Assembly (NCBI RefSeq): GCF_943371865.1
Contig: NZ_CALRWL010000006.1
Coordinates: 89,808 to 153,807 of the forward strand
Length of the DNA: 64,000 nucleotides
Reading direction: 5' to 3'
Source: Azorhizobium sp943371865
GTDB lineage: Bacteria; Pseudomonadota; Alphaproteobacteria; Rhizobiales; Xanthobacteraceae
Numbering within the stretch: the first letter of the stretch is position 1; every line of letters begins with the position of its first letter. Below the pieces are notes generated by a model, which was not told where the DNA came from, made no database searches, and saw nothing but the letters and a program-made list of their open reading frames with translations. Shown here piece after piece: positions 34,827 through 43,608 of the stretch. Position numbers and translations under genes: made by a program.

Positions 34827-37800
34827 GGCTGGTCTCCAGAGCGAGCACGGTATTGGTGAGGTTCGCGCCGGTGAGGTCCGCTCCGCCCAGCTCCGCGTCG
34901 CTGAGGTCGGCGCCGTAGAGATTGGCGCCGCGCAAGGTGGCCCGGACGAGGTTGGCGCGGTGCAGTTGCGCCTCCATCATCTGCGCGCCGACGAAGTCGG
35001 CCCCGGTGAGGTCGGCGCCATCGGCGAACACCCGCCGCAGGGACGCCAGGCGGAAGTTCGCCCCGGCAAGGTCCGCCGCCCCGAATGCGGTGCGGTCCAG
35101 CACCGCGCCAGCAAAGCGGGCGCCAGACAGAATGGCGTCGAAGAAGCTGCAATCGCTGGCCAGCGCGCCGGAACAGTCCGCGCCGGTGAGCACGGCCTTG
35201 CCGACGAAATTGGAGCCGCGCAGGTCCGCATCCACCGCCCGCAGGCCGGGGGCGTTCACCGCCAGCAGGCCGCAGCGATCCAGGAAGGCGCCGGAAAAAT
35301 CGATGTCCACCATCTCCGCTTGCAGGAAATGGCATTGCCGCAGTTGCGCACGGGCGAACATCGCCCCGCGCAAGGTGCCTTTCAGCACCATCACCTCCTC
35401 CAGCCGGGCCTCGGTGAGGTCGGCGCCGTCCAGATCCACCTCCAGCGCCTGGATGTCGCGCAGGATGGCGCCCGCCATCCGGGCGCCGCGCAGCCCGGCC
35501 TTCATCAGGCGCGTGCCCTCCAGCCGCGCACCGGCGAGGCGCACCGCCGGGGCATCCACGCCGCACAGATTGGCGCCGGTGAGATCGGTCTGGGACAGAT
35601 CCGCATGGTCCAGCCGCGCCTGGGTCAAGGTGGCATCCACCAGACGGGCGCCCGTCAGCCGCGCATTGGCGAGGTTCGCCCCCTCCAGGAACACGCCGGT
35701 CAGGTCCAGGCCCGAGAGGTCGGCGCCGGCCAAATTCGCCCCCGCCATGTCGCGGCCGCGCAGATCCAGGCCGGCGCGGGCTTCCGCCAGCACCAGATCG
35801 CCGAAGGTGCGGGCCACATGGGGGGAGAACAGCTCCTGCGGATAGGCCGCCTCCGGCGCGTTCAGCCGCAAGGCGGCAATGCCGGCCATCAGACGCGGCT
35901 CCGCCGCCTCGATCTCCGCGCGGGCGAGCGTCAGGTCGCCCTTGCCCTGCGCCATGCGGGCGTCGGCGCTTTGATCGGCGGCGGCGGGATCGGTCGGGGC
36001 CAGTTGTTCCAGCAGCAGGTCCAGCGCCGAGCGGCCCGCTTGCGGCGCCAGGCCCGGCAGGGCCTCGATCAACTTCCGTTCTACGCCGGCCACTTGCGCA
36101 GCCAGCGCCGCCCCCTGCTCCGGTGGCATATCCGGGCTGGCCGCAAGGGAGGCGAGCAGCGCGGCCACCGCATCGGCGGGCGGCGGCGGCGTGGGCCGCG
36201 CATCCTCCGGCGGCTCCGGCATGGGCGGCAGGGCGATGGCGTCGATGGTGTCCAGGCTGGCCCGCGCGTCCGCCAATGGGCTCGATTCCGGCAGTTGCAG
36301 GAAGCGGGCGCGGGCGGCGGCCAGCACCGCCGCGTCGTCGGCGCCCTGGAGGGCATCGGCCAAGAGCGCGCGCCAATCACCCGCCACCGCCGCCGCCGCG
36401 AGAGCGGTGTCGAGGGCGGGCGGCATGGGATCGCCATCGAGGTCAGGCGCCGGCGCGGGGCGCTGGGACGCAGCCTCGTCCAGGCTGGCGGCGATGTCCG
36501 GCCCGCCCAGCGGCGCCAGACTGGCCAGCAGGGCGTCGATCTGTGCCGTGCCGACGCCGGGGCGCTTGAGATCCGCCATGGCATCCAGAACCGGCTGGCC
36601 CTGTTCCGCCAATTGCCGCAGGCTCTCATGGGCGATGCGGGTCTTGGCCTCGATGGCGTCCAGCATGGCGCCGAGATCGAACGCGCCATCCGCCAGGTCT
36701 TCCGGCGTCGGCAAAGGCAGCGGATCCGGGTCCGGCGTCGTCGGCGGCGGCCGCAACGCCATCGGCACGGAGAGACGGTCCAACTGGCGGGAGATCAGGA
36801 AATCGGTCGCCTCCGCATCCCGCAGGGCACGGTCCCGCGCCTGGGTGGTGCGGGCGGCGACGCGGCGCGCTGCCTCACGGGGGTCCGGCTCCGGCGAGAG
36901 CTGGCCCTCGGAGAAGGCGTAGCGCGGGGCGGTTTCAGGGTCGGTGCGCAGACGCCGCACCTCGGCATAATGAGCATGGGAACGGGGCGGGTCGGCCATG
37001 CGCTCATAGGCCAGCATCAGATCGGTGACATCCTTGCCGTCCATGTCGGCCACGGGCACGCCGCCGTGCCAGCACAGCACGCCCCGGCGGGCGCCGGCAA
37101 ACAGCCACAGGGTGTCCAGTTGCAGGGTCAGCTCCACCCACTCCTGCCCCGTGCGGCCCACGAAGGCGCGCGGGCGCAGCGCCGGCAGCTGACCGGACAG
37201 GTCCGGCATGTCGCGGGAGAAATTGCGCAGGCGATAGGGCTCGTCGCCGCGCAGATAGGCGGGGAAGCGCTGGTCGGGGGGCGCCGTCATGAAGAAATCG
37301 GGATGGATGTCGTCGGCCAGCGCCGGTGCCACATGCTCCACCCAAGCCTGGTCATAGGTGCCCGCCAGGCGCGCGCGCTCGGGATGCAGCACATCCATGG
37401 GGCCGAACACCGCCGGGGCGGGTTCGTCGTCCACCGCATAGATCAGGGCTGCGGGGTCTTCCACATTGGGCAGCGCCACTGGCGCGCCGTCCCCGATCCG
37501 CGCGGCGGCGCCAAAGCCAAGCCCCGCGGGATTGAGCCGGTGCCCCGGCCCGCCGAAGGCCCGGTCCGGCCCCAGCAGGAGATCGCTCAGCGGCTGCGCC
37601 GCCGTCGCCTCATAGCCCATGGCCCCCAGCCGCCACCAGCGATCGCCAAACACCGCCAGCCGCTTGGTGAGGCCGCCCACCTGCGCCTCCAGCAGCAGGC
37701 CGGCGCTGTCGGGGGCCTGGATGCGCCCGCCGATGAGCAGTTCGGCCCGGGGCTTGGGCATGCCGGTATCCAGCGCCCCGCCGGTCGGCAGGGCCTGCGC

Positions 37801-37953
37801 CGCCATCACCCACAAGCCCTGGTCGCCATCGAGGCGGGAACTGTCGGCCAGATCGAACGCCGCCATGACGGTGACGAGGTATTGCGCCCCGCGCCGGCGC
37901 CGTTCGACCTTGGTGAGCACCGCCAACGGGCGCGGCTTGATGACGAGGGGCAT
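34819..37953 (-). CDS. DUF2169 adaptor fused to a pentapeptide-repeat domain
   Basis: The 1044-residue protein starts with a DUF2169 domain (about 1-330; AAFDLADSSRL, FGDRWWRLGAMG, AFGGPGHRLNPAGLGF, GTYDQAWVEHVAP). DUF2169 proteins are T6SS effector chaperones that load DUF4150 proteins on VgrG. A helical Ala/Pro-rich linker (about 350-700) leads to over 300 residues of pentapeptide repeats (from about 715). It is the first gene of the spike cluster. Its size suggests a bulky adaptor; the matching toxin is not obvious nearby. Confidence 0.88.
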   Translation of the reverse strand: MPLVIKPRPLAVLTKVERRRRGAQYLVTVMAAFDLADSSRLDGDQGLWVMAAQALPTGGALDTGMPKPRAELLIGGRIQAPDSAGLLLEAQVGGLTKRLAVFGDRWWRLGAMGYEATAAQPLSDLLLGPDRAFGGPGHRLNPAGLGFGAAARIGDGAPVALPNVEDPAALIYAVDDEPAPAVFGPMDVLHPERARLAGTYDQAWVEHVAPALADDIHPDFFMTAPPDQRFPAYLRGDEPYRLRNFSRDMPDLSGQLPALRPRAFVGRTGQEWVELTLQLDTLWLFAGARRGVLCWHGGVPVADMDGKDVTDLMLAYERMADPPRSHAHYAEVRRLRTDPETAPRYAFSEGQLSPEPDPREAARRVAARTTQARDRALRDAEATDFLISRQLDRLSVPMALRPPPTTPDPDPLPLPTPEDLADGAFDLGAMLDAIEAKTRIAHESLRQLAEQGQPVLDAMADLKRPGVGTAQIDALLASLAPLGGPDIAASLDEAASQRPAPAPDLDGDPMPPALDTALAAAAVAGDWRALLADALQGADDAAVLAAARARFLQLPESSPLADARASLDTIDAIALPPMPEPPEDARPTPPPPADAVAALLASLAASPDMPPEQGAALAAQVAGVERKLIEALPGLAPQAGRSALDLLLEQLAPTDPAAADQSADARMAQGKGDLTLARAEIEAAEPRLMAGIAALRLNAPEAAYPQELFSPHVARTFGDLVLAEARAGLDLRGRDMAGANLAGADLSGLDLTGVFLEGANLANARLTGARLVDATLTQARLDHADLSQTDLTGANLCGVDAPAVRLAGARLEGTRLMKAGLRGARMAGAILRDIQALEVDLDGADLTEARLEEVMVLKGTLRGAMFARAQLRQCHFLQAEMVDIDFSGAFLDRCGLLAVNAPGLRAVDADLRGSNFVGKAVLTGADCSGALASDCSFFDAILSGARFAGAVLDRTAFGAADLAGANFRLASLRRVFADGADLTGADFVGAQMMEAQLHRANLVRATLRGANLYGADLSDAELGGADLTGANLTNTVLALETSHG

Positions 37954-38047
37954 CGGTCCTGCGGAATCCAGGTTGAACGATGCCTTGTAGAGGTGGGGTC
38001 TTACAGTGGTGCGACGCTCGCGTGGCGTGCAGGCGCGCCGATGCCAC

Positions 38048-38575
38048 TCACGGCTTCGGCGTCACCTCATAGAGGCAGAAAGCGTGGCCCTCGGCGGCGC
38101 ATTGCACTTCGCGGGACGCCAGCGTGCGCGGCGCACCGGCTTGAGCGCAGACGAATTCCAGCGCCCCCGCCAGCCAGGGGGCGAACATGTAGCAGAGCTT
38201 GCGCCCGGCGTTCTTGGTCTCGGCGGTCACAAACGAAGAATGGTCGAGGCGCACGGTGGCGGTGCCGGCGGCGGGATCGATGGCCAGGATGGAGAATTTG
38301 CCCCAGCCGCGCTGCGACAGGCGCTTCATATAATGGGCGAACACATCCACGCCGACGAGGCCATAGACCTCGCTCTGCTTCTGGCACCACACATAAGCGG
38401 ACTTGTGCCCGGCGGGCGCCAGCGCCGCGCCATAGGCTTCCGCGCCGAGGGCGGCTTCTATGGCGAAGTGGTTGTTGTTGTAGAAATGCTGCGGCACCAG
38501 GATCATCGGCATCTGGTCGGCGAACCAGCGCCCGGTGTCCGGGTCCACGTCGAGCTCGATTTCCGGCTTGGCCAT
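38048..38575 (-). CDS. V4R-like (DUF5943-type) protein
   Basis: The 175-residue protein (MAKPEIELDVDPDTGRWF start) resembles the V4R ligand-binding family: VPQHFYNNNHFAIEAALG, then a C-terminal LEFVCAQAGAPRTLASREVQCAAEGHAFCLYEV with three cysteines as in small metal- or hydrophobe-binding V4R domains. In pseudomonads, a gene of this type sits beside an M19 dipeptidase-like gene in the dimethylglycine catabolic region, and the same pair is seen here. Exact function is unknown. A perfect hairpin separates it from the dipeptidase gene upstream. Confidence 0.72.
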   Translation of the reverse strand: MAKPEIELDVDPDTGRWFADQMPMILVPQHFYNNNHFAIEAALGAEAYGAALAPAGHKSAYVWCQKQSEVYGLVGVDVFAHYMKRLSQRGWGKFSILAIDPAAGTATVRLDHSSFVTAETKNAGRKLCYMFAPWLAGALEFVCAQAGAPRTLASREVQCAAEGHAFCLYEVTPKP

Positions 38576-38602
38576 GGGGGCTCCTGAACGCAGGGAAACA
38601 GT

Positions 38603-38631
38603 CGACCACTCCCTTACCAAGGGAGTGGTCG
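38603..38631 (-). repeat. Perfect 13-base-pair hairpin between two genes of one operon
   Basis: Arms CGACCACTCCCTT and AAGGGAGTGGTCG enclose three bases, 16 bases after the dipeptidase stop and 28 bases before the next start. Only a weak uridine cluster (ACTGTTTCCC) follows leftward, so it may act as a leaky terminator or mRNA stabiliser that sets unequal expression. Confidence 0.55.
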
Positions 38632-38647
38632 CAAGAGGCTTAACGGT

Positions 38648-39622
38648 TCACGCCCGCCAGACATCCTTGAGCAGTTGCAGCCAGTTGCCGCCCATCACCT
38701 TCTCGATCCGGCCGGTGGACCAGCCGCGCTGTTCCATGGCGGCGGTGAGGTTGGGGAAATCGCCGATCTCGCGGAAGCCTTCGGGATTGATCACCGCGCC
38801 GAAGTCGGTGAGCTTGCGGCCGAAGCCCTTGTCATGGGTGATCCAGTCAAAGAACGGCTGGCCATAGCCCTGGGTGAAATCGGTGCCCACCCCCACCACA
38901 TCCTCGCCGACGATGTTGATCACATAGTCCATCGCCTCCACATAGTCCGCGACGGTGCTGTCCGGCCCCTTCTTCAGGAACGGCGGGAACATGGTCACGC
39001 CCACGAAGCCGCCCTTGTCGGCGATGAAGCGCAGTTGCTCGTCGCTCTTGTTGCGCTTGTGTTCCTTCAGACCCGACGGCAGGCAATGGGAATAGGCCAC
39101 CCGCTGCTTGGAGGCGAGGATCACGTCTTCCGAGGTCTTCGGCCCCACGTGCGAGAGATCGCACAGGATGCCGAGGCGGTTCATCTCCGCCACCACGTCA
39201 TGGCCATAGTCGGACAGGCCGCTGTCGGTGCTCTCATAGCAGCCGGAGCCGACGAAATTCTGGGTGTTGTAAGTGATCTGGATGATCCGCACCCCCAGCT
39301 CGTGGAACAGCTCCAGATATTCCAGATGGTCCTCGATGCCGGTGGTGTTCTGCCAGCCCAGGATGATGCCGGTCTTGTTCTCCGCCTTGGCGCGCAGGAT
39401 GTCGGCGGTGGTGTAGACGGGGGTGATGAGGTCGCCATGGGCGCGGAAGCTCTCCTTCCATTTGGCGATGTTGCGCATGGTCTCGGTGAAATTCTCCCAC
39501 ACGCAGCAGGTGCAATTGGCCGCGGTGAGGCCACCCTTGCGCATGTCCTCGAAGATGGCGCGGTTGAAGTCGGAAATGATCAGGCCGTCGATGACGATCA
39601 GTTGGTCGTGCAGATTGGACAC
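38648..39622 (-). CDS. M19 membrane-dipeptidase-like protein with altered metal site
   Basis: The 324-residue protein has the M19 TIM-barrel landmarks: CDLSHVG, AYSHCLP, HKRNKSDEQL, GGFVGVTMFP and VGVGTDFTQG. The N-terminal His-x-Asp metal ligands of renal dipeptidase are absent (IDGLIISDFN), and the bridging glutamate appears to be glutamine in GWQNTTGIED. The two later histidines remain. A dinuclear zinc dipeptidase mechanism is therefore doubtful; a different amidohydrolase reaction is likely. It lies in an operon with a Pot-type importer and an amidohydrolase. Confidence 0.85.
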   Translation of the reverse strand: MSNLHDQLIVIDGLIISDFNRAIFEDMRKGGLTAANCTCCVWENFTETMRNIAKWKESFRAHGDLITPVYTTADILRAKAENKTGIILGWQNTTGIEDHLEYLELFHELGVRIIQITYNTQNFVGSGCYESTDSGLSDYGHDVVAEMNRLGILCDLSHVGPKTSEDVILASKQRVAYSHCLPSGLKEHKRNKSDEQLRFIADKGGFVGVTMFPPFLKKGPDSTVADYVEAMDYVINIVGEDVVGVGTDFTQGYGQPFFDWITHDKGFGRKLTDFGAVINPEGFREIGDFPNLTAAMEQRGWSTGRIEKVMGGNWLQLLKDVWRA

Positions 39623-39658
39623 GGGCGTTTCCCTCTTGAAACGGTGGGGTTTGAAAAA

Positions 39659-40723
39659 CTAGAGCGGCACCAGCACCGCCGCCTCCGGCCGCCAGGACAG
39701 GCGCACCGCCTCCCCCGCGCGCAAGGGCGGCGGGCCGCCCACGGCGGGGGCCGGGCAGCGGGCGATCAGGGTGAGGCCGGACGCGGCCTTCACCCGATAG
39801 TCAATGACCAGGCCGCGATAGGTGGCGAGATCAATCTGCGCCGCCATCCCCTCCCCGTCCGGCCCGCGCAAGTCGATGCGCTCCGGCCGCACCGCCAGGG
39901 CCAGCTCCCCCGGCTCGGCGGTTCCCGGCGCCACGCTTCCCGGCGCCACGCCCACCATCTCGCCGCTGGCGAGGCGGAAACCGTCGGCCTCGCGCCGGCC
40001 CGGCAGAAGGTTGGTGACGCCCATGAATTCGGCGACGAAATGCGAACGCGGGGTGGCGAACACCTGATCCGGCGTGCCCTCCTGCTCAATGCGCCCGGCC
40101 CGCATCACCACCACCCGGTCGGCCACCGAGAGCGCCTCGTCCTGGTCGTGGGTGACGAAGATGGTGGTAATGCCCAGGGACTGCTGGATCTGGCGGATCT
40201 CCAGCTTCATTTCCTGGCGCAATTGCGCATCGAGATTGGAGAGCGGCTCGTCCAGCAGCAGCACGTCGGGCTCGATCACCAGCGCGCGCGCCAACGCCAC
40301 CCGCTGCTGCTGACCGCCGGAGAGCTGCTTGGGCAGGCGTTCGGCCAGATGGGCGAGGCGCACCCGCTCCAGCGCCAGTTGCACCTTGCGGGCGATGTCG
40401 GCCTTGGTGACCTTGCGCATCTCCAGCCCGAAGGCGACGTTCTGCGCCACGCTCATGTGCGGAAACAACGCGTAATTCTGGAAGCCGAAGCCCATGTTGC
40501 GCTTGTGCGGCGGCAGGCCGGTGACATCGCGCCCACCGACGATGATCCGCCCCTCGCTCACCGGCACGAAGCCGCCCACCATGCGCAAGGTGGTGGTCTT
40601 GCCGCAGCCGGAGGGCCCCAGCAGCGCCACCAGTTCGCCCTCGGCGATGTTCAGCGACACATGGTCCACCGCCAGCATGTGCTCATAGCGCTTGACGATG
40701 GACTGGAGGATCACGTCGGACAT
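39659..40723 (-). CDS. ABC transporter ATPase, PotA/spermidine-putrescine type
   Basis: The 354-residue protein has Walker A GPSGCGKTTT, signature LSGGQQQRVALARAL, Walker B VLLLDEPLSNLDAQ and the H-loop FVTHDQDEALS. A TOBE domain makes up the last 100 residues. It energises import through the two permeases encoded just upstream. The ATG at 40723 has AAGGA ten bases away; a TTG at 40732 is too close to it. It follows the second permease by 36 bases. Confidence 0.9.
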   Translation of the reverse strand: MSDVILQSIVKRYEHMLAVDHVSLNIAEGELVALLGPSGCGKTTTLRMVGGFVPVSEGRIIVGGRDVTGLPPHKRNMGFGFQNYALFPHMSVAQNVAFGLEMRKVTKADIARKVQLALERVRLAHLAERLPKQLSGGQQQRVALARALVIEPDVLLLDEPLSNLDAQLRQEMKLEIRQIQQSLGITTIFVTHDQDEALSVADRVVVMRAGRIEQEGTPDQVFATPRSHFVAEFMGVTNLLPGRREADGFRLASGEMVGVAPGSVAPGTAEPGELALAVRPERIDLRGPDGEGMAAQIDLATYRGLVIDYRVKAASGLTLIARCPAPAVGGPPPLRAGEAVRLSWRPEAAVLVPL

Positions 40724-40759
40724 GGGGGGCAAATCCTTGCCTGTGCTTTCGGGCGCGCT

Positions 40760-41569
40760 CTAGAAGGCGCGGGCCAGTTTGGCGTAGCGGTCGCTGACGA
40801 TGAGCAATGTGCCGATGATGAGGATCTGCACGGTCGCCACCGCCGCCACGGTGGAATCCAAATTCCACTCCAGATAGGAGACCAGAGCGATCTGCAGCGT
40901 GGTGCGGCCCGGCCCCACCAGGAAGATGGATTTCTCCAGATCGATGAAGGAGATGACGAAGGAGAACAGCGCCGCCGCCACGATGGCCGGGCGGATCAGC
41001 GGCAGCGTCACCCGCCGGAACACCGTGAACGGCCCCGCCCCAAGGGACGCGGCCGCCTCCTCGAACGAGAGGTTTGAGCCGGCCAGCGATGCCGTCACCA
41101 GCCGCACCGTCCAGGGCAGCGCGATGAGGCCATGGGCGATCAGCAGCCCGCCCAGCGTGCCGGCGATCTCGAAATCGGTCAGCACTTCCACCTCGATGAA
41201 GGCGATGAACAGCGCCGCGCCGCCGACAATGCCCGGCACGATCATCGGCGCCAGCAACAGGGTCTGGATGGCGTCCCGGCCCGGAAAGCGATAGCGCACC
41301 AAGGCGAGGCTCGCCGGCACCCCCAGCACCAGCGAGATCGCCACCGCGCACAGCGCCGTCTCCACGCTGGTGATGAAGCCGTTGCGGAACGCCTCCTGCT
41401 CCCACGCCCGCCCGTACCAACTGAGCGTGTAGCCCGTGGGCGGAAACGACAGGATGCGGTTGGCGAAGAAGCTCACCCAGACGATGGCGCCCAGCGGCAG
41501 CAGCACGAAGGCCAGCACTAGAGCGGACAGAGCGGCATAGAGCCGGTGGATGCCAATCGCTCCCATCAT
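40760..41569 (-). CDS. ABC transporter permease, PotC type
   Basis: The 269-residue protein has six predicted membrane helices, starting with YAALSALVLAFVLLPLGAIVWV, and the EAA loop EEAAASLGAGPFTVFRRVTLP that contacts the ATPase. Its start ATG overlaps the preceding permease stop (ATGA), so I discarded the much longer open frame that extends upstream. It forms a heterodimer with the other permease. Confidence 0.9.
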   Translation of the reverse strand: MMGAIGIHRLYAALSALVLAFVLLPLGAIVWVSFFANRILSFPPTGYTLSWYGRAWEQEAFRNGFITSVETALCAVAISLVLGVPASLALVRYRFPGRDAIQTLLLAPMIVPGIVGGAALFIAFIEVEVLTDFEIAGTLGGLLIAHGLIALPWTVRLVTASLAGSNLSFEEAAASLGAGPFTVFRRVTLPLIRPAIVAAALFSFVISFIDLEKSIFLVGPGRTTLQIALVSYLEWNLDSTVAAVATVQILIIGTLLIVSDRYAKLARAF

Positions 41570-42480
41570 TCGCTCCAGCGTCGATAGTGCCGCTGCACCA
41601 GCACATTGGCGGTGGTGGTGAGCACCAGGGTCACGGCCATCAGCACGAAGGCGAGCGCGGCGCCGAACGGCCAGTTCATGGCTTTGGCCACCTGCTGGTA
41701 GACGGTGGGCGCCATCATGTGGAAGCTCGGCCCGCCGATCAGCACCGGGGTGGCATAGGCATTCATGGACAGGATGAAGCACAGCATGGTGCCGGCCAGC
41801 AGCCCCGGCAGCGCCAGCGGCAGCACCACCCGGCGCAGCACGACGCCGTGGGGCGCGCCCAGGCTGGCGGCGGCGGCCTCCAGATTTTCGTCGATGCCCT
41901 CCAGCACGCTTTGCAGCGTGACGATCATGAACGGCAGCATCACCGAGACCAGGCCGATCACCACCGCGGTCGGGGTGTACATCAGCCGCACCGGCGACAG
42001 GCCGGTGAAGGTGAGCACCGCATTGAACAGGCCCTTGTCGCCCAGGATCACCATCCAGGCGGCGGTGCGCACCGCATTGCCCATGAGGAGGGGCAGGATC
42101 ACCAGGATCAAGAGGCGCGGCTTCCATTTGGCGCTGGCGTGCCGCACCAGGAAATAGGCCACCGGAAAGCCCGCCAGCAGGCACAGCACTGTGGAGAGCG
42201 CCGACACCCACACGGTGGTGAACAGCACCTCCTGGTAGAAGCTGTCGGAGAAGAATTTCTGGTAGTTGGCGAGCGTCAGCGCCTCCACCATCAGCTGCCC
42301 CGGCACGAAGCGGTTGAGGCTGTAGCGGAACATCAGCGCCAAAGGCGCCACCAGCGCCAGCAGCACGAACAGCGTCCCCGGCGCGGCCAGGCCGAACGCC
42401 GGAGACACACGCCGCCGCGCCCGCGCCTGAGGCGCGGGCCGGTCCGTCTGGACGGGACTATTCAAGGTGGAAGCCGACAT
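41566..42480 (-). CDS. ABC transporter permease, PotB type
   Basis: The 304-residue permease starts MSASTLNSPVQT, with a 40-residue basic cytoplasmic tail before the first helix (FGLAAPGTLFVLLALVAPLALM). It has an EAA loop ENLEAAAASLGAPHGVVLRRVVLP. It pairs with the downstream permease. The start at 42480 lies 11 bases after the binding-protein gene stop; an upstream ATG at 42528 would overlap that gene and is not supported. Confidence 0.9.
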   Translation of the reverse strand: MSASTLNSPVQTDRPAPQARARRRVSPAFGLAAPGTLFVLLALVAPLALMFRYSLNRFVPGQLMVEALTLANYQKFFSDSFYQEVLFTTVWVSALSTVLCLLAGFPVAYFLVRHASAKWKPRLLILVILPLLMGNAVRTAAWMVILGDKGLFNAVLTFTGLSPVRLMYTPTAVVIGLVSVMLPFMIVTLQSVLEGIDENLEAAAASLGAPHGVVLRRVVLPLALPGLLAGTMLCFILSMNAYATPVLIGGPSFHMMAPTVYQQVAKAMNWPFGAALAFVLMAVTLVLTTTANVLVQRHYRRWSE

Positions 42481-42491
42481 CGCTCTGCCGC

Positions 42492-43565
42492 TCAGCGAGC
42501 GATGTTCTTGTTCCACCACTCCAGCCACTCGGCCGTATTCTTGGCCACGTGCTCATAGTCCGGGAATTTCAACGCGGCGGCTTCCGCGGCGGTGAAGTCG
42601 ATCTTGGCCTTCAGCTCCGGGGAGAGCTCCGCCTTGGCATTGGCCGGGGCGTAGAAGCTGGCGCCAGCGAGGCCCGCCATGGCTTTGGGATCCAGCATGG
42701 CGTTGAAATAGATCAGCGACAGCTCCGGGCTCGGGGCGCGCTTGGGCAGAGCGGCGCCGAACATCACCGCGATGGCGCCTTCGCCGGGATACTGGATCGC
42801 CAGCGGCGCGCCATCATTGGCCCATTGCAGGCCGCGGGCCTTGTAATTGACCGCGATGTCCACTTCCCCGGTGGCAAGGCCCGCCGCCAGTTGCTGGTGG
42901 GCGGCATAGATGCGCGGCTGGGTCAGCTCCTTCAGCTCGATCAGGCGCTTCTTGCCCTCTTCGGTATTGGTGACATTGCCGCCCTTGATGAGGCTGGCCA
43001 TCATGATGTAGTTGAAATAGAGCTGGTTGGTGAGGCCGATCTTGCCGGCCCATTTCTTGTCCCACAATTCCGCATAGGTCTTGGGCGGGTTGGGCACCTT
43101 GTCCTTGTTGTAGATGATCGACACGCCGCTATAGAGCCACGGCACGAAGAAGGGCTTGGACTTCAGCGCCGGCACCACGTCGGCATAATTGGCCACCTTG
43201 GCGAAGTCGATGTCGGAGAGTACGTCCTGGCTGTTCAGCTCGACGCTGTCGCCCTCATTGATATGGATGACGTCGATGCTGCCGCGCTTGAGCCGCTTCT
43301 CGGCGATCAGCTTGGCCTTGCGCTCCGGCTCCATGCCGAGATCGCGCACGATCTTGATGCCCTGGCTCTCCACCAGGGGCGCTTCCACGAACTTGATGGT
43401 GCGCTCGTTCCAGTCTCCGCCCCAGTTGGAGACCACCAGCGTGCCTTCGATGGCCGCTGCGCTGCGGGGCGCGCCGAGCAGCGCGGCGCCGGCCGTCAGG
43501 CCAAGGCCGGCGAGGACCGCGCGGCGCGAGGGAGTGCCGAACAAAGTGTCTTTGGCTGTCGTCAT
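42492..43565 (-). CDS. ABC substrate-binding protein, PotD/iron-type family, Tat exported
   Basis: The 357-residue protein has a twin-arginine signal (PSRRAVLAGLGLTAGAALLG) and a likely AxA cleavage site after SAAA. The mature protein has the type-2 periplasmic fold of PotD-like proteins (GTLVVSNWGGDWNERT, SIIYNKDKVPNPPKTYAELWDKKWAGKI). It delivers substrate to the two permeases. Similar proteins bind polyamines, betaines or other small amines; the real ligand is unknown. Confidence 0.88.
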   Translation of the reverse strand: MTTAKDTLFGTPSRRAVLAGLGLTAGAALLGAPRSAAAIEGTLVVSNWGGDWNERTIKFVEAPLVESQGIKIVRDLGMEPERKAKLIAEKRLKRGSIDVIHINEGDSVELNSQDVLSDIDFAKVANYADVVPALKSKPFFVPWLYSGVSIIYNKDKVPNPPKTYAELWDKKWAGKIGLTNQLYFNYIMMASLIKGGNVTNTEEGKKRLIELKELTQPRIYAAHQQLAAGLATGEVDIAVNYKARGLQWANDGAPLAIQYPGEGAIAVMFGAALPKRAPSPELSLIYFNAMLDPKAMAGLAGASFYAPANAKAELSPELKAKIDFTAAEAAALKFPDYEHVAKNTAEWLEWWNKNIAR

Positions 43566-43608
43566 GTCCGCCTCTGGATTTTGATTGGGGGATGGCGTCA
43601 ATCGGAGG

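Noticed and set aside
33976..38643. 1555-codon open frame on the plus strand opposite the pentapeptide and DUF2169 genes
   Set aside because: It is an antisense shadow: low-complexity Arg/Gly/His-rich translation, while the minus strand carries clear pentapeptide repeats and DUF2169 motifs.
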